Below are positions 43,436-51,859 of a DNA stretch of 64,000 nt, piece by piece. The position numbers were made by a program, and so were the translations under genes. The notes below the pieces were generated by a model. That model was not told where the DNA came from. It made no database searches and saw only the letters and a list, made by a program, of their open reading frames with translations. This DNA is from DT-110 sp964342305 (GTDB taxonomy: Bacteria; Bacteroidota; Bacteroidia; Chitinophagales; Saprospiraceae). The DNA is taken from contig CAYFGK010000010.1 in NCBI GenBank assembly GCA_964342305.1, positions 1-64,000 on the forward strand, read 5' to 3'. How positions within the stretch are numbered: position 1 is the first letter of the stretch; each line of letters starts with the position of its first letter.

Positions 43436-44836
43436 ATGCCTTCTCTGAGCTTTTGTGTACGTGCTTGTGTATCCTTTTGGGTTACGTGTTGCCTTTTTGG
43501 CGCAAGCCATAGCTATGCTCAGGAATCGTGCAGGGCTGATTTTTTCTTTACCTACCTGGACAGTACGACCGTCCATTTTTATAATAATTCTACGGATTAC
43601 GACACGTGCAGCTGGTCGTACGGAGACGGTGAGCTCGTACGTCAAACGTATAACTCCATCACTGTACACCTCCCCGAAGGCACCGGTACTATGTGCCTGT
43701 CTATTCTCGACGAAAATGGCTGTACGGATGAATTATGCCTCGATATTTACCCGGGTGGGCCGGGCGAGGTATGTACTATAACGGATTGTGTCTGGCCAGG
43801 TGATGCGAATGGCGATTGGCGGGCCAATCACTTTGATGTGCTCTACATCGGTATGGGCTACGGGCATCAGGGGCCGCCACGTGCGTATTATCCGGTACCC
43901 GATGATTCTCTGGCCTGGCGCCCGAGTCACGCCGAAGACTGGGGTAACTGGGTGGGTGTTGTCAATTACAAACACCTCGATTGTGACGGGAATGGTTGGA
44001 TCAATGCGGATGATCTGACGGCTGTTGCCAAAAATTACCGGCCCGATCAGCAATATGTATCAGAAGACACCCCGGATGCTCCTCCCATTGAGCTGGTGTT
44101 GGATGAAACTGTCTTTTTCCTTGACCCCGAAGCCATTAACGATAGTATTGTGGTTACCGGACAGCTTTATCTGGGAAATCCGGAGATGCCGGTAGAAAAT
44201 ATTTATGGCTTAGCTCTTTCCGTCCTCTACGATACCACCTTCGTGCGTAACGGGACTGCCCGTCTCGAATATCTGAGCAATTCCTTCTTTGGCTCCGGAG
44301 AACCGCTGCTCGATTTTAGTTTCAATCTGGACAACCGCTTTTCCGTCGGGCGTACTGATTATGCACTTACCCGTACCAAGCACCTGGGAAGCAGCGGTCA
44401 CGGCGCCATCGCTTCCTTTAGCCTGGTAATCGAGGGGGATATCATCGGCGGACGGGAGTTCAATGATATCAATGTCCGTATGGAAAAGATCAAGGCGGTG
44501 GACAGCCTGGGCCGGGAAATTCCCCTAAACCTGGTGAATGATGAATTGACGGTCTTTGTAGTCTCCGAGGATATTACCTCCACGCGGGCGCCTGAGTCTG
44601 AAACCACTTTTACCGTCTTTCCGAATCCCTCAGTGGGAAGCGTTTTTCTTCAGGTTTTGGAGCCCGACTGGTCCCTGGTCGAGGTATTTGATATTCACGG
44701 ACGTCGGGTGTTGAGCGAGGCAGTAAACGGTCAGCTGCAAACCTTAGATGTGGCTGGTCTTCCGGGAGGCACTTATATGGTGCGTGCCTGGAAAAAAGAC
44801 GGTTCCTGGTCGAGTCAGATCCTGGTCCGTCGGTAA
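43436..44836 (+). CDS. T9SS-secreted protein with dockerin-type calcium repeats
   Basis: A 466-aa secreted protein. The signal peptide ends SHSYAQ-E near residue 29. A PKD-like module follows (about 32-100; FFFTYLDSTTVHFYNNSTDYDTCSWSYGDG). Two EF-hand-like loops of the dockerin I type occupy about 120-200: WPGDANGDWRANHFDVL and LDCDGNGWINADDLTAV. The 210-370 region is a cohesin-like or beta-sandwich domain (ETVFFLDPEAINDSIVVTGQLYLGNPEMPVENIYGLALSVLYDTTF). A type A sorting domain ends the protein (TVFPNPSVGSVFLQV...GTYMVRAWKKDGSW). The role is probably surface assembly. The combination of dockerin-like loops with a cohesin-like fold in one protein is notable. Confidence 0.87.
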   Translation: MPSLSFCVRACVSFWVTCCLFGASHSYAQESCRADFFFTYLDSTTVHFYNNSTDYDTCSWSYGDGELVRQTYNSITVHLPEGTGTMCLSILDENGCTDELCLDIYPGGPGEVCTITDCVWPGDANGDWRANHFDVLYIGMGYGHQGPPRAYYPVPDDSLAWRPSHAEDWGNWVGVVNYKHLDCDGNGWINADDLTAVAKNYRPDQQYVSEDTPDAPPIELVLDETVFFLDPEAINDSIVVTGQLYLGNPEMPVENIYGLALSVLYDTTFVRNGTARLEYLSNSFFGSGEPLLDFSFNLDNRFSVGRTDYALTRTKHLGSSGHGAIASFSLVIEGDIIGGREFNDINVRMEKIKAVDSLGREIPLNLVNDELTVFVVSEDITSTRAPESETTFTVFPNPSVGSVFLQVLEPDWSLVEVFDIHGRRVLSEAVNGQLQTLDVAGLPGGTYMVRAWKKDGSWSSQILVRR

Positions 44837-44858
44837 TTATTTGCCGAAAGGCAAATAA
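44837..44858. terminator. GAAA-tetraloop hairpin after the dockerin-type gene
   Basis: A perfect 9-bp stem TTATTTGCC/GGCAAATAA closed by GAAA starts at the stop codon. No T-run follows, so it may be an RNA stabiliser rather than a terminator. Confidence 0.5.
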
Positions 44859-44933
44859 ACAGAGCCTTACAGCAAAAAATCTTTCCTTTTACCTTGGAAT
44901 GGAATAGATTGATACTGAACAATCTACTTCATC

Positions 44934-45518
44934 ATGTCTATTAAAGGAATTGCATTAATTATTCTTGGCCTGGTATTCTTTTTCGGGCTAGCACTGATCG
45001 TCTCTCATTTCCAATTTAAAAACTACGCGCAGCAGCAATCGGATGGTATCATGAAGGTATCCGTCAACCGATCAGCTCCTATTCTGGTAAACCAATCGAT
45101 CGATATTGCTGCTCCGGTACAGGTTGTCTGGGAGGTACTCTCCGGCATTGAAGAATGGCCCGACTGGCAGGAGCCTGTAACTAAATCCGAGATTCGCGGT
45201 ACCTTACAGGAAGGCGTTATTTTCGTTTGGAAAGCCGACGGACTTCGCTTCCGTTCCCGGATTCACACGCTCCAGGATCCGGTTCTGATGGGCTGGACGG
45301 GCACGACTTTCGGTGCACAGGCCGTACACAATTGGCAACTGGAAGATAACGGGAGCACGGACAGCCCCCTGACGACCGTTCGGGTAGAGGAGAGCCTGCA
45401 GGGTGTTTTTCCGCTTTTATTTGCTAAGTCGATGTCTGGTGATCTGGAAAAAGGAATGACCGAGCAGTTAGAAGCACTAAAGAAAACAGCCGAAGAACAG
45501 TATGGCAGATCATCCTAA
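44934..45518 (+). CDS. Membrane-anchored SRPBCC (START-like) protein
   Basis: A 194-aa protein with one N-terminal membrane helix (IALIILGLVFFFGLALIV) and an SRPBCC/polyketide-cyclase-like domain from about residue 45. The start of the fold, 'NRSAPILVNQSIDIAAPVQVVWEVLSGIEEWPDWQEPVTKSEIRG', is the typical first strand and helix pair of this family, which encloses hydrophobic ligands. The next gene encodes a paralogue and overlaps by 17 bp, so the pair arose by tandem duplication. Ligand and role are unknown. Confidence 0.85.
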   Translation: MSIKGIALIILGLVFFFGLALIVSHFQFKNYAQQQSDGIMKVSVNRSAPILVNQSIDIAAPVQVVWEVLSGIEEWPDWQEPVTKSEIRGTLQEGVIFVWKADGLRFRSRIHTLQDPVLMGWTGTTFGAQAVHNWQLEDNGSTDSPLTTVRVEESLQGVFPLLFAKSMSGDLEKGMTEQLEALKKTAEEQYGRSS

Positions 45519-46110
45519 ACTCATTCGCGCCAAAACCCTTTTCCGGTGGGTAAAAGGACTGGCCCTCGTTGCTTTCGTTGCATTGGCGGGTTCTTTACTA
45601 CAGTTTAACCTCTACTTATCGGGGGACTCCGGCGACGATTTTCGGCAACCTGCCAACCGCTCAGCTCCTATTTTCGTGGAGGAAAAGGTTATTATTTCCG
45701 CTCCGCCGGATACCGTATTGCATATCCTGGCCGATCTATCCAGCTGGCCCGACTGGCACCCACTGGTTACCAGGGTACGGGCTAATTATGTGCTGTTTGG
45801 GCAGGGTATTGATTTCGCCTATTGGCAAGGTGGGTTGAAGTATAGTGCAACGTTGCATACCTACGATGGGTCCTTACACATAGGTTGGTTCACTGATCGC
45901 CTGGGCGATTACCAAATCCAAAACTGGACCTGCCGGCCCACGGATATAGGGACTGAGTTGACGGTCGCACACAGTCGGCAGGGAATTATTCCCTGGCTGT
46001 TTCAGGTGTCGGGTCAGCGCAGGCTATCTGACCGAACGGAGCAGGTTTTGGCCAGTCTGCAGGAGTATACTCAGGCAAAAGCGATTGATGCGGTGCCGAA
46101 AGAAGAATGA
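45502..46110 (+). CDS. Second membrane-anchored SRPBCC protein (tandem paralogue)
   Basis: A 202-aa paralogue of the preceding protein, with a membrane helix at about 15-38 and the same domain start (NRSAPIFVEEKVIISAPPDTVLHILADLSSWPDWHPLVTRV). The two share the unusual 'NRSAPI-V' lead directly before the fold and the W-P-D-W turn. The start codon lies 17 bp inside the upstream gene, and the DUF6090 gene follows after 3 bp, so all three are likely one operon. The two could form a heterodimer, but this is not shown by the sequence. Confidence 0.83.
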   Translation: MADHPKLIRAKTLFRWVKGLALVAFVALAGSLLQFNLYLSGDSGDDFRQPANRSAPIFVEEKVIISAPPDTVLHILADLSSWPDWHPLVTRVRANYVLFGQGIDFAYWQGGLKYSATLHTYDGSLHIGWFTDRLGDYQIQNWTCRPTDIGTELTVAHSRQGIIPWLFQVSGQRRLSDRTEQVLASLQEYTQAKAIDAVPKEE

Positions 46111-46113
46111 ATT

Positions 46114-46854
46114 ATGTTATCACTACTGAGGAAAAACAGGCGAAAGGAAATGAACGAAGGAGGTATGGCCAGGTACCTTTTCTACGCCATTGGGGAAATT
46201 GTATTGGTGGTGATCGGTATCCTGATCGCCCTGCAAATCGACAACTGGAATCGGCAATACGAACAGAATAAACAGGAAGAGCGGATTCTTCGCAACCTGG
46301 TTCTGGATATAAATAAAGACCTGGAGCAGCTTACCTTCCTGCGTAAAGATTCAAAAGCCCGGCAAGCAAATATCGATACGCTCTACGATTTAATGCTGGA
46401 ACCTACACGGCATACATCTGAGCGCTTTCTGCACCTGGTATTTCCTCTTTTTTACGAGGGGCACTTCGAGGTCAATAGCGGTACTTTTGACGAAAGTCTG
46501 GGATCCGGTACCATCCGGTTTATCCGTAATGATACGCTACGGCAGGAAGTCTTTGAATATTACCGGCAGGCCAAGCTGTCGTATGCGGATAAGAATGCGG
46601 TAAAGATGACCTATGAATTTATTATGCCGCAACTTGCCGAAACGGTTGTTCCGACCGAGGAATTTATGAACTTTTTTACCCGCAAAGAGTCGAAACTACC
46701 CCCCATTGACCTGGAAAAGCTATCGCAGAACAAAAAGTTTATGGCCTTATTGATCACCAAATACGGCAACGAGGCCGATCAGTTCAATAACTGGAGCCGG
46801 TACCTGCACGACGGGGAGGATCTGCTGGTAGGATTAAAAAAAGAGCTGGAATAA
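46114..46854 (+). CDS. DUF6090 family protein
   Basis: A 246-aa protein of DUF6090, common in Bacteroidota and without known function. The N-terminal 50 residues are diagnostic: RKNRRKEMNEGGMARYLFYAIGEIVLVVIGILIALQIDNWN, a basic patch followed by one membrane helix. The rest (about 55-246) is helical and charged, probably facing the periplasm. It begins 3 bp after the SRPBCC pair and ends 54 bp before the MepA-like membrane protein. Confidence 0.87.
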   Translation: MLSLLRKNRRKEMNEGGMARYLFYAIGEIVLVVIGILIALQIDNWNRQYEQNKQEERILRNLVLDINKDLEQLTFLRKDSKARQANIDTLYDLMLEPTRHTSERFLHLVFPLFYEGHFEVNSGTFDESLGSGTIRFIRNDTLRQEVFEYYRQAKLSYADKNAVKMTYEFIMPQLAETVVPTEEFMNFFTRKESKLPPIDLEKLSQNKKFMALLITKYGNEADQFNNWSRYLHDGEDLLVGLKKELE

Positions 46855-46908
46855 ACAGGACGTCCTTCCGCTGTTTATGGTGTATAAATTGTAGCTTGTA
46901 TTAATAGC

Positions 46909-47742
46909 ATGAAGGAGCTTCTACGAATTCTGGGCAGTATCTTATTATTTTTCCTGCTTACGGCAGTGACGCAAGTAGGGGGGCTGATATATCTTATGTA
47001 CCGCCCGGTCGGGTGGTGGATCGGTCGACGCCTCCGGCCGAAAATACTGTCTGTGATCGTTCAGCTTACCGGATTTTTGATTGTTCTTAGTGCCTGCGCT
47101 CTTTTTGTGGTGCCGCCCATTGCTAAGTATTTCGGCCGGGTGCCCCTACCCGTTCGGGCAACAGCGGAGGAGCCGGTGCACCCCGCGCGCTGGTTTTACG
47201 TGATCGCCAACCGACACTACGTACGTCCGGAATTGCGCGAGGTAGCTGTAGCGGCAGGCCAGGAACTGCGGACTACTCACGCTGATGCCAACCTGGTATA
47301 CCTGGATGCAAATTTTCCCTTTTTCGACGATTTTCCCCTGCTTCCGCATCTAAGTCACGATGATGGCCGCAAACTGGATGTGAGCTTTGCCTATCGCTCT
47401 ATGAAATCGAATACGGTTCGCTACGATAGTCCTTCCTGGCTGGGATACGGTTACGTGGAAGGCCCTGCGGCCGGCGAGGAGGATTGGTCGGAACAGTGCA
47501 AAGAGAAAGGAGAGTGGCAGTATGATATGCTCAGCAAGATTACCCGCCAGGATCGTCCCTACAGTGTAGATGTAGCCGTAACGAAAGATATGATTCGGTT
47601 GTTCCTGCGCGACCAACGCGTGAATAAATTATTCCTCGAGCCTCACCTGACCCGCCGCTGGGGGTTGAATAAGGAACCAAAGATCAAATTTCACGGTTGT
47701 CATGCCGTACGTCACGACGATCACCTGCACATTCAACTGTAA
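46909..47742 (+). CDS. Membrane-anchored LAS-type (MepA/M74-like) metallopeptidase
   Basis: A 277-aa protein with two N-terminal membrane helices (about 8-30 and 45-70), then a soluble domain. The residues used by E. coli MepA to bind zinc and catalyse (His113, Asp120, His206, His209, His211) have spaced counterparts: His150 and Asp157 in LSHDDGRKLDVSF, and His269, His272 and His274 in RHDDHLHIQL at the extreme C-terminus. MepA cleaves D-Ala-mDAP crosslinks in peptidoglycan, so this is probably a membrane-tethered wall hydrolase. The middle of the chain is otherwise divergent. Activity is inferred; the motif match is direct. Confidence 0.68.
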   Translation: MKELLRILGSILLFFLLTAVTQVGGLIYLMYRPVGWWIGRRLRPKILSVIVQLTGFLIVLSACALFVVPPIAKYFGRVPLPVRATAEEPVHPARWFYVIANRHYVRPELREVAVAAGQELRTTHADANLVYLDANFPFFDDFPLLPHLSHDDGRKLDVSFAYRSMKSNTVRYDSPSWLGYGYVEGPAAGEEDWSEQCKEKGEWQYDMLSKITRQDRPYSVDVAVTKDMIRLFLRDQRVNKLFLEPHLTRRWGLNKEPKIKFHGCHAVRHDDHLHIQL

Positions 47743-47755
47743 ATCCATCTTAATC

Positions 47756-48208
47756 ATGGAGCAACACCGCCACCTAAGCGACCGGGTTTTTCTGAAGCAG
47801 TTCGCTGATCAGATGCTGCCTCCCGAATGGTTTACCCACGAAGCCCATCTGCGGCTGGCCTTTTTGCATATCCGCAAATTGGGTGTAGAAAAAGCCATCG
47901 ATACGGTTCGCAGGCAACTCAAGGCCTACGTCGCTCACCTGGGCGCCGCTGAAAAATACCACGAAACGCTAACCGTAGCTGCGGTCAGGGCAGTGTATCA
48001 CTTTATGCTCCGCGAAAACATGACTTCACCATCTGGTGATTTTGTAGATGAACCTACACCGGATGAATTTCTGAGCCTCCTGAACAGGCACCCGCGCCTG
48101 CGCACTTCCTTCCGGGAATTGATGTTTGCCCACTATAAGACCGATATTTTTTCCTCGGCTTCCGCCAAAAAGGAATACCTCAAGCCGGAGTTGTTGCCGT
48201 TTGATTGA
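47756..48208 (+). CDS. Conserved hypothetical protein (THEAH motif)
   Basis: A 150-aa protein. The ATG at 47756 (MEQHRHLSDRVFLKQF) follows the preceding gene by 13 bp and is preferred over an upstream start inside it. It is soluble and helical, with a conserved segment 'LPPEWFTHEAHLRLAFLHIRKLG' and later 'KYHETLTVAAVRAVYHFM'. The pattern L-P-x-x-x-W-T-H-x-A-H-x-R-x-A followed by Y-H-E-T recurs in uncharacterised proteins of many bacteria. The paired histidines and the H-E could bind a metal. Function unknown. Confidence 0.75.
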   Translation: MEQHRHLSDRVFLKQFADQMLPPEWFTHEAHLRLAFLHIRKLGVEKAIDTVRRQLKAYVAHLGAAEKYHETLTVAAVRAVYHFMLRENMTSPSGDFVDEPTPDEFLSLLNRHPRLRTSFRELMFAHYKTDIFSSASAKKEYLKPELLPFD

Positions 48209-48251
48209 CGCTCCCTACCTACGCTAAAGCTTCGGCAGGCAGGAACGCTCC
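48208..48251. repeat. Short palindromic element flanked by a 7-bp direct repeat
   Basis: A degenerate palindrome (CCTACCTACG...GGCAGGCAGG, 48214-48243) with an AAGCTT centre is flanked by ACGCTCC at 48208-48214 and again at 48245-48251. This looks like a REP-type insertion with a target-site duplication, but a single copy in the window does not prove it. The rest of the 48209-48382 gap shows nothing. Confidence 0.45.
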
Positions 48252-48382
48252 ACGCACAACGCTCTTCTGATTAAGCGCCAAGTGGGGGGTAAACCGAGCT
48301 CTTAGGTCTCTGCGTCCCCTTCATTCCCTAAGTCACCCACCAGTTCCAAAAACACCGTATCTTTCCCCAAACCACCAAACAA

Positions 48383-48847
48383 ATGGATATCATACCCCTC
48401 CAAACCCGCCCCATCATCGATACATCGGAGAGCAAGCAAAAAAGCTTTGATTCGTTCGTTAAGCTGTTGGCAGAATTACGCCAGCGATCCATTCCGGAAG
48501 AGCAGGTAGCTTCCATCAATAAAGATATCAGGGAATTAAACGCCATGGGTGACAGCGATAAGAAGTGGTATAAGGAACTAAAAAAGGTGCGTTACCGGAT
48601 CGTGCACCGCATCCACAAGGAGTTAAATCTGGTCCCCAAAAACTTCTACCGCGATCAGTGGATGGCATTGGGTATGACCGTCTTTGGATTACCACTGGGA
48701 CTGGTTTTTTCCTTCGCTATCGGTAATATGGCTTTTCTGGCCATCGGCCTTCCCATTGGTATGCCGATCGGCATGGCCATAGGGGCTAATAAGGACCAAC
48801 AGGCAGCCGAGGAAGGACGGCAATTAGATGTGGTGATCGGAGGTTAG
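48383..48847 (+). CDS. Small membrane protein with glycine-zipper helices, unknown function
   Basis: A 154-aa protein. The first 95 residues are charged and helical (KSFDSFVKLLAELRQRSIPEEQVASINKDIRELN). Two adjacent membrane segments follow at about 95-135 (LGMTVFGLPLGLVFSFAIG and AFLAIGLPIGMPIGMAIG), the second with a G-x-x-x-G zipper of repeated (I/M)G(L/M)PIG units. A short polar tail ends the protein. I do not recognise a family. It is transcribed alone between the THEAH protein and the amidohydrolase. Confidence 0.72.
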   Translation: MDIIPLQTRPIIDTSESKQKSFDSFVKLLAELRQRSIPEEQVASINKDIRELNAMGDSDKKWYKELKKVRYRIVHRIHKELNLVPKNFYRDQWMALGMTVFGLPLGLVFSFAIGNMAFLAIGLPIGMPIGMAIGANKDQQAAEEGRQLDVVIGG

Positions 48848-48917
48848 GAAGCCTGCTCGTTAGTCGTATTTTAAGCACGAGCGCTACAGACCTTCTAATT
48901 TTTTTAAAATTCCTTCC

Positions 48918-50312
48918 ATGAGATATCTGCCCTTACTCGCATTGTCCATTCTTTTTCTGTCGGCCTGCACGTCTGCGGACTCTGATGCTGACCTCATTAT
49001 CCGTAATGCCAGCATTATCGACATTGCCTCGGGAGAGATCACCGAGGATCAGATGATCGGTATTGCCGGTGATACTATTCAGTGGATCCGCTCTATGGAG
49101 GATGAAGGCTTAGTGGCTTCCGCCAAAAGTTTTGATGCGCGGGGTGGATTTGTCATGCCCGGTCTGTGGGACATGCACGTGCATTTCCGGGGCGGGGATA
49201 CGCTCATTCAGGAAAACAAAAACCTGCTCCCGCTATTCCTGGCCTACGGAGTAACGACGGTTCGCGATGCTGGCGGGGATATTACCCCGGCCGTTATGGA
49301 TTGGAAGAAACAAATAGCTGGCGGCAACCTGGCGGGACCAACCATTTTCACCTCCGGTCCCAAGCTCGACGGAGAGCGCCCGGGATGGCCGGGATCCATC
49401 CGCGTGGTCGAGCCGGAGGATGTAGATGATGCGCTTGATTCCCTGGAAAGCCTTGGCGTGGATTACGTGAAAATGTACGACGGCAGTCTGTCGGCCCAGC
49501 GGTACTACGACCTCATCGCCGAAGCGGAGGCCCGGGGGCTGAAAACCACCGGCCACATGCCGATGTCGGCCGATATTCTGGAAGGGATTGAGCGTGGGCT
49601 CGACGGTACCGAACACCTCTACTACGTACTCAAGGCCTGTTCTCCTTTTGCCGATAGCCTCACCACGGCCGGTATGGGCTACGGCATGTTGCCCATTATT
49701 ACTGCAACCTACGATCCCGCTCTTGCTGATAGCGTCTATGGTATCATGGCCGAACGCGATGTGTACGTGACACCAACTATGCACATTGGGGAAACCCTGG
49801 CCCAACTGGCCGAAGTGGACCACAGCGATGATGCAATGCTGGCCTACATTGGACCAGGGATCCAGAACACCTACCAGGGACGGCTGCGCTCCGCCATCCG
49901 TGCGGCCGAAACGGGCAATACCTCCCGTGCCGATTTTGTGGCCCGCACCAAGACGATGCTCAAACCCATGTACGATGCCGGCGTACCCATCGTGGCCGGA
50001 TCGGATTGCGGCCCCTTCAACTCTTTTGTGTATCCGGGTCTGTCGATCCATCAGGAGTTACAGCAATTTGTCGATTCCGGGCTGAGCCCGCGGGAAGCTT
50101 TGGAAACGGCGACCCGTACCGGCCCCGTTTTCTTTGGTCGCACCGATGATTACGGAGCGGTAGCACCGGGAAAGGTGGCTGATCTGCTCATTCTGGAGCG
50201 CAATCCGTTGGAGAATATTGCGAATACCCGCTCCATTCAGGCGGTGGTGAAGGCGGGTGTCTTGCGGGATCAGCCCGATCTGGATGTCTTGTTGCAGGGG
50301 GTTCGGTACTGA
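48918..50312 (+). CDS. Lipoprotein amidohydrolase (imidazolonepropionase-like)
   Basis: A 464-aa metal-dependent hydrolase anchored by a lipobox (LFLSAC-TSADS). The TIM-barrel metal ligands are all visible: HxH in WDMHVHFRGG, the carbamylated-lysine candidate in VDYVKMYDG, His in TTGHMPMS, His in GTEHLYYV and Asp in VAGSDCGPF. The N-terminal beta-sandwich (IIRNASIIDIASGEI) and its C-terminal return (GKVADLLILERNPLENI) are intact. Such exported enzymes hydrolyse cyclic amides or act as dipeptidases; the substrate is unknown. Confidence 0.9.
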   Translation: MRYLPLLALSILFLSACTSADSDADLIIRNASIIDIASGEITEDQMIGIAGDTIQWIRSMEDEGLVASAKSFDARGGFVMPGLWDMHVHFRGGDTLIQENKNLLPLFLAYGVTTVRDAGGDITPAVMDWKKQIAGGNLAGPTIFTSGPKLDGERPGWPGSIRVVEPEDVDDALDSLESLGVDYVKMYDGSLSAQRYYDLIAEAEARGLKTTGHMPMSADILEGIERGLDGTEHLYYVLKACSPFADSLTTAGMGYGMLPIITATYDPALADSVYGIMAERDVYVTPTMHIGETLAQLAEVDHSDDAMLAYIGPGIQNTYQGRLRSAIRAAETGNTSRADFVARTKTMLKPMYDAGVPIVAGSDCGPFNSFVYPGLSIHQELQQFVDSGLSPREALETATRTGPVFFGRTDDYGAVAPGKVADLLILERNPLENIANTRSIQAVVKAGVLRDQPDLDVLLQGVRY

Positions 50313-50393
50313 TTACTAAATCTACAGCTATTGTCCGTAACCTGACGATTTGATACCTGTCATTTACGACATCTTGGGGAAAATCGAAACATC

Positions 50394-51305
50394 ATGGACA
50401 TACCTTTCCATGCGGGAGAGCTCGAGATACAGGAGCGCACCGGCGAACAGCAAATGGCCATAGCCAATGGTCGTATTATCCGCGACTCGATCATGTCGGG
50501 AGCCATCCCTTTTTTGGAGGCGCAACCCACGGTGATCGCCGGTTCGGTCGATGCTAATGGAGACCTCTGGACCTCCATGTTGATGGGTGAACCAGGTTTC
50601 ATTGAGGTGGAAGATCCCCATATTTTGTGGATCCTGCGGGAAGGCCTGGTTGAATCAACCGCCGGAATAATTTTCGATACCCTGAAGGACGGAGGCCCCT
50701 TAGGGTTGCTCTTTATGGATCCCGTCAAGCGATTGCGTTTTCGCATCAACGGGCAGGCCACGGTCACCGATCAGGGGATTCAGATCCAGGTAGGCGAGGC
50801 CTACGGTAATTGTCCGAAATATATACAAAAGCGGTCCCTGGAACGTGAGATCAATGCTAGTCCGATAGCCCGAGAAGAAGGAAAGACGCTCCGTCGGGAA
50901 TTAACCGAATGGATCACCGGTGCGGATACTTTTTTTGTAAGCAGCTCCGATGGTGGTCAGCGCGTCGATGCTTCTCACCGAGGTGGAAACCCGGGCTTTG
51001 TGCAGGTGCTACCCGACGGAACCCTGAAAATTCCTGATTACCAGGGAAACAGTATGTTCAATACCCTCGGTAACCTGGCTCAGCATCCGAAAGCCGGGTT
51101 ATTATTCGTGGATTTCCAGCGGGGAGCCACGCTGCAACTTACCGGAACCACTGAGCTGGAGTTTGATCATCGTTCCCCCGAGGATATGCAACGTACTACG
51201 GGTACCGGCCGGTACTGGCTTTTCCGGCCGACTCGGTGGATCGTTGTCAGGGGACACCACTCAGGAAAATGGGGGGTGCCGGAGTATTCCCCTTATAATC
51301 CTTAG
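50394..51305 (+). CDS. Pyridoxamine 5'-phosphate oxidase family (split-barrel) flavoprotein
   Basis: A 303-aa protein with two PNPOx-like split barrels. The first (about 35-130) has IPFLEAQPTVIAGSVDANGDLWTSMLMGEPGF; the second (about 165-270) has DTFFVSSSDGGQRVDASHRGGNPGFVQVL and GNSMFNTLGNLAQHPKAGLLFVDF, which is the usual FMN-binding N-x-x-x-N-L turn. Proteins of this size and form are often annotated as FMN-binding and fused to a flavin reductase, but no such fusion is present here. No signal peptide. Function unknown; flavin binding is inferred. Confidence 0.85.
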   Translation: MDIPFHAGELEIQERTGEQQMAIANGRIIRDSIMSGAIPFLEAQPTVIAGSVDANGDLWTSMLMGEPGFIEVEDPHILWILREGLVESTAGIIFDTLKDGGPLGLLFMDPVKRLRFRINGQATVTDQGIQIQVGEAYGNCPKYIQKRSLEREINASPIAREEGKTLRRELTEWITGADTFFVSSSDGGQRVDASHRGGNPGFVQVLPDGTLKIPDYQGNSMFNTLGNLAQHPKAGLLFVDFQRGATLQLTGTTELEFDHRSPEDMQRTTGTGRYWLFRPTRWIVVRGHHSGKWGVPEYSPYNP

Positions 51306-51859
51306 GTTAACTATCTGACAATTAACACAATAAAAGGAACGTATTGCGACTCTGGCTTCGGAAAAAGTCCTATAATATGAATGAAACAACCCCAATCCAC
51401 AATGCCCTGGCCTTCCATCCTGGTGAATCCGGATACCTTTGCTCCTCTGCAAATTGATTTTAGTGCGCAATCTATTTCGGGTATTGATCCAGGTTTTTTT
51501 CAGGCTGAAATGCAACTTTTACTACCTGGTCCGTTTTTTGCCCTTTGTGATTTGGGCACAACTGGATAGCTTGATAAACCGGATCGTACGGTCGCCTACC
51601 AGACTAATTGCCGTGATTGAGAAGTAAATGCAACCCAGGAACGGTTCTTCGGTCTATTTTACATGGAGGCTGGGGGCCGAGATGGCTGCAACAAACGTAA
51701 GTGGTATTTGGTAGAGGGTATTAGGTAATAGGAGTTGTTCAAATCCATATACCTTATACCTACTACCCTGTACCGGGAGGTTGGGCCTTGGAAATCTAAC
51801 CTTTACGAAATAATCTGTGCCCAACCTACCGATATTATAGAGTACCAACACCCGACTGC
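51306..51859. other. Intergenic region with a heptad array and no recognised gene
   Basis: About 550 bp between two genes on the plus strand. Short open frames (for example 51381-51569) have no features of real proteins. The only structure I see is heptad site C at 51703-51780. The promoter of the erythromycin esterase gene should lie near its right end. Confidence 0.5.
51703..51780. repeat. Heptad-phased repeat site C (upstream of erythromycin esterase gene)
   Basis: Left arm: GG at 51703, 51710, 51717, 51724 and 51731 (GGTATTT, GGTAGAG, GGTATTA, GGTAATA). Right arm: CC at 51745, 51752, 51759, 51766 and 51773 (units such as CCTTATA and CCTACTA). Five units on each side, all spaced 7 nt, with a T/A-rich filler unlike sites A, B and D. 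The arms are only partly complementary. The flanking genes are in tandem, not convergent. Confidence 0.78.

Noticed and set aside
49233..50051. A 272-codon open frame on the minus strand
   Set aside because: Antisense to the amidohydrolase gene, which has a full set of metal ligands.
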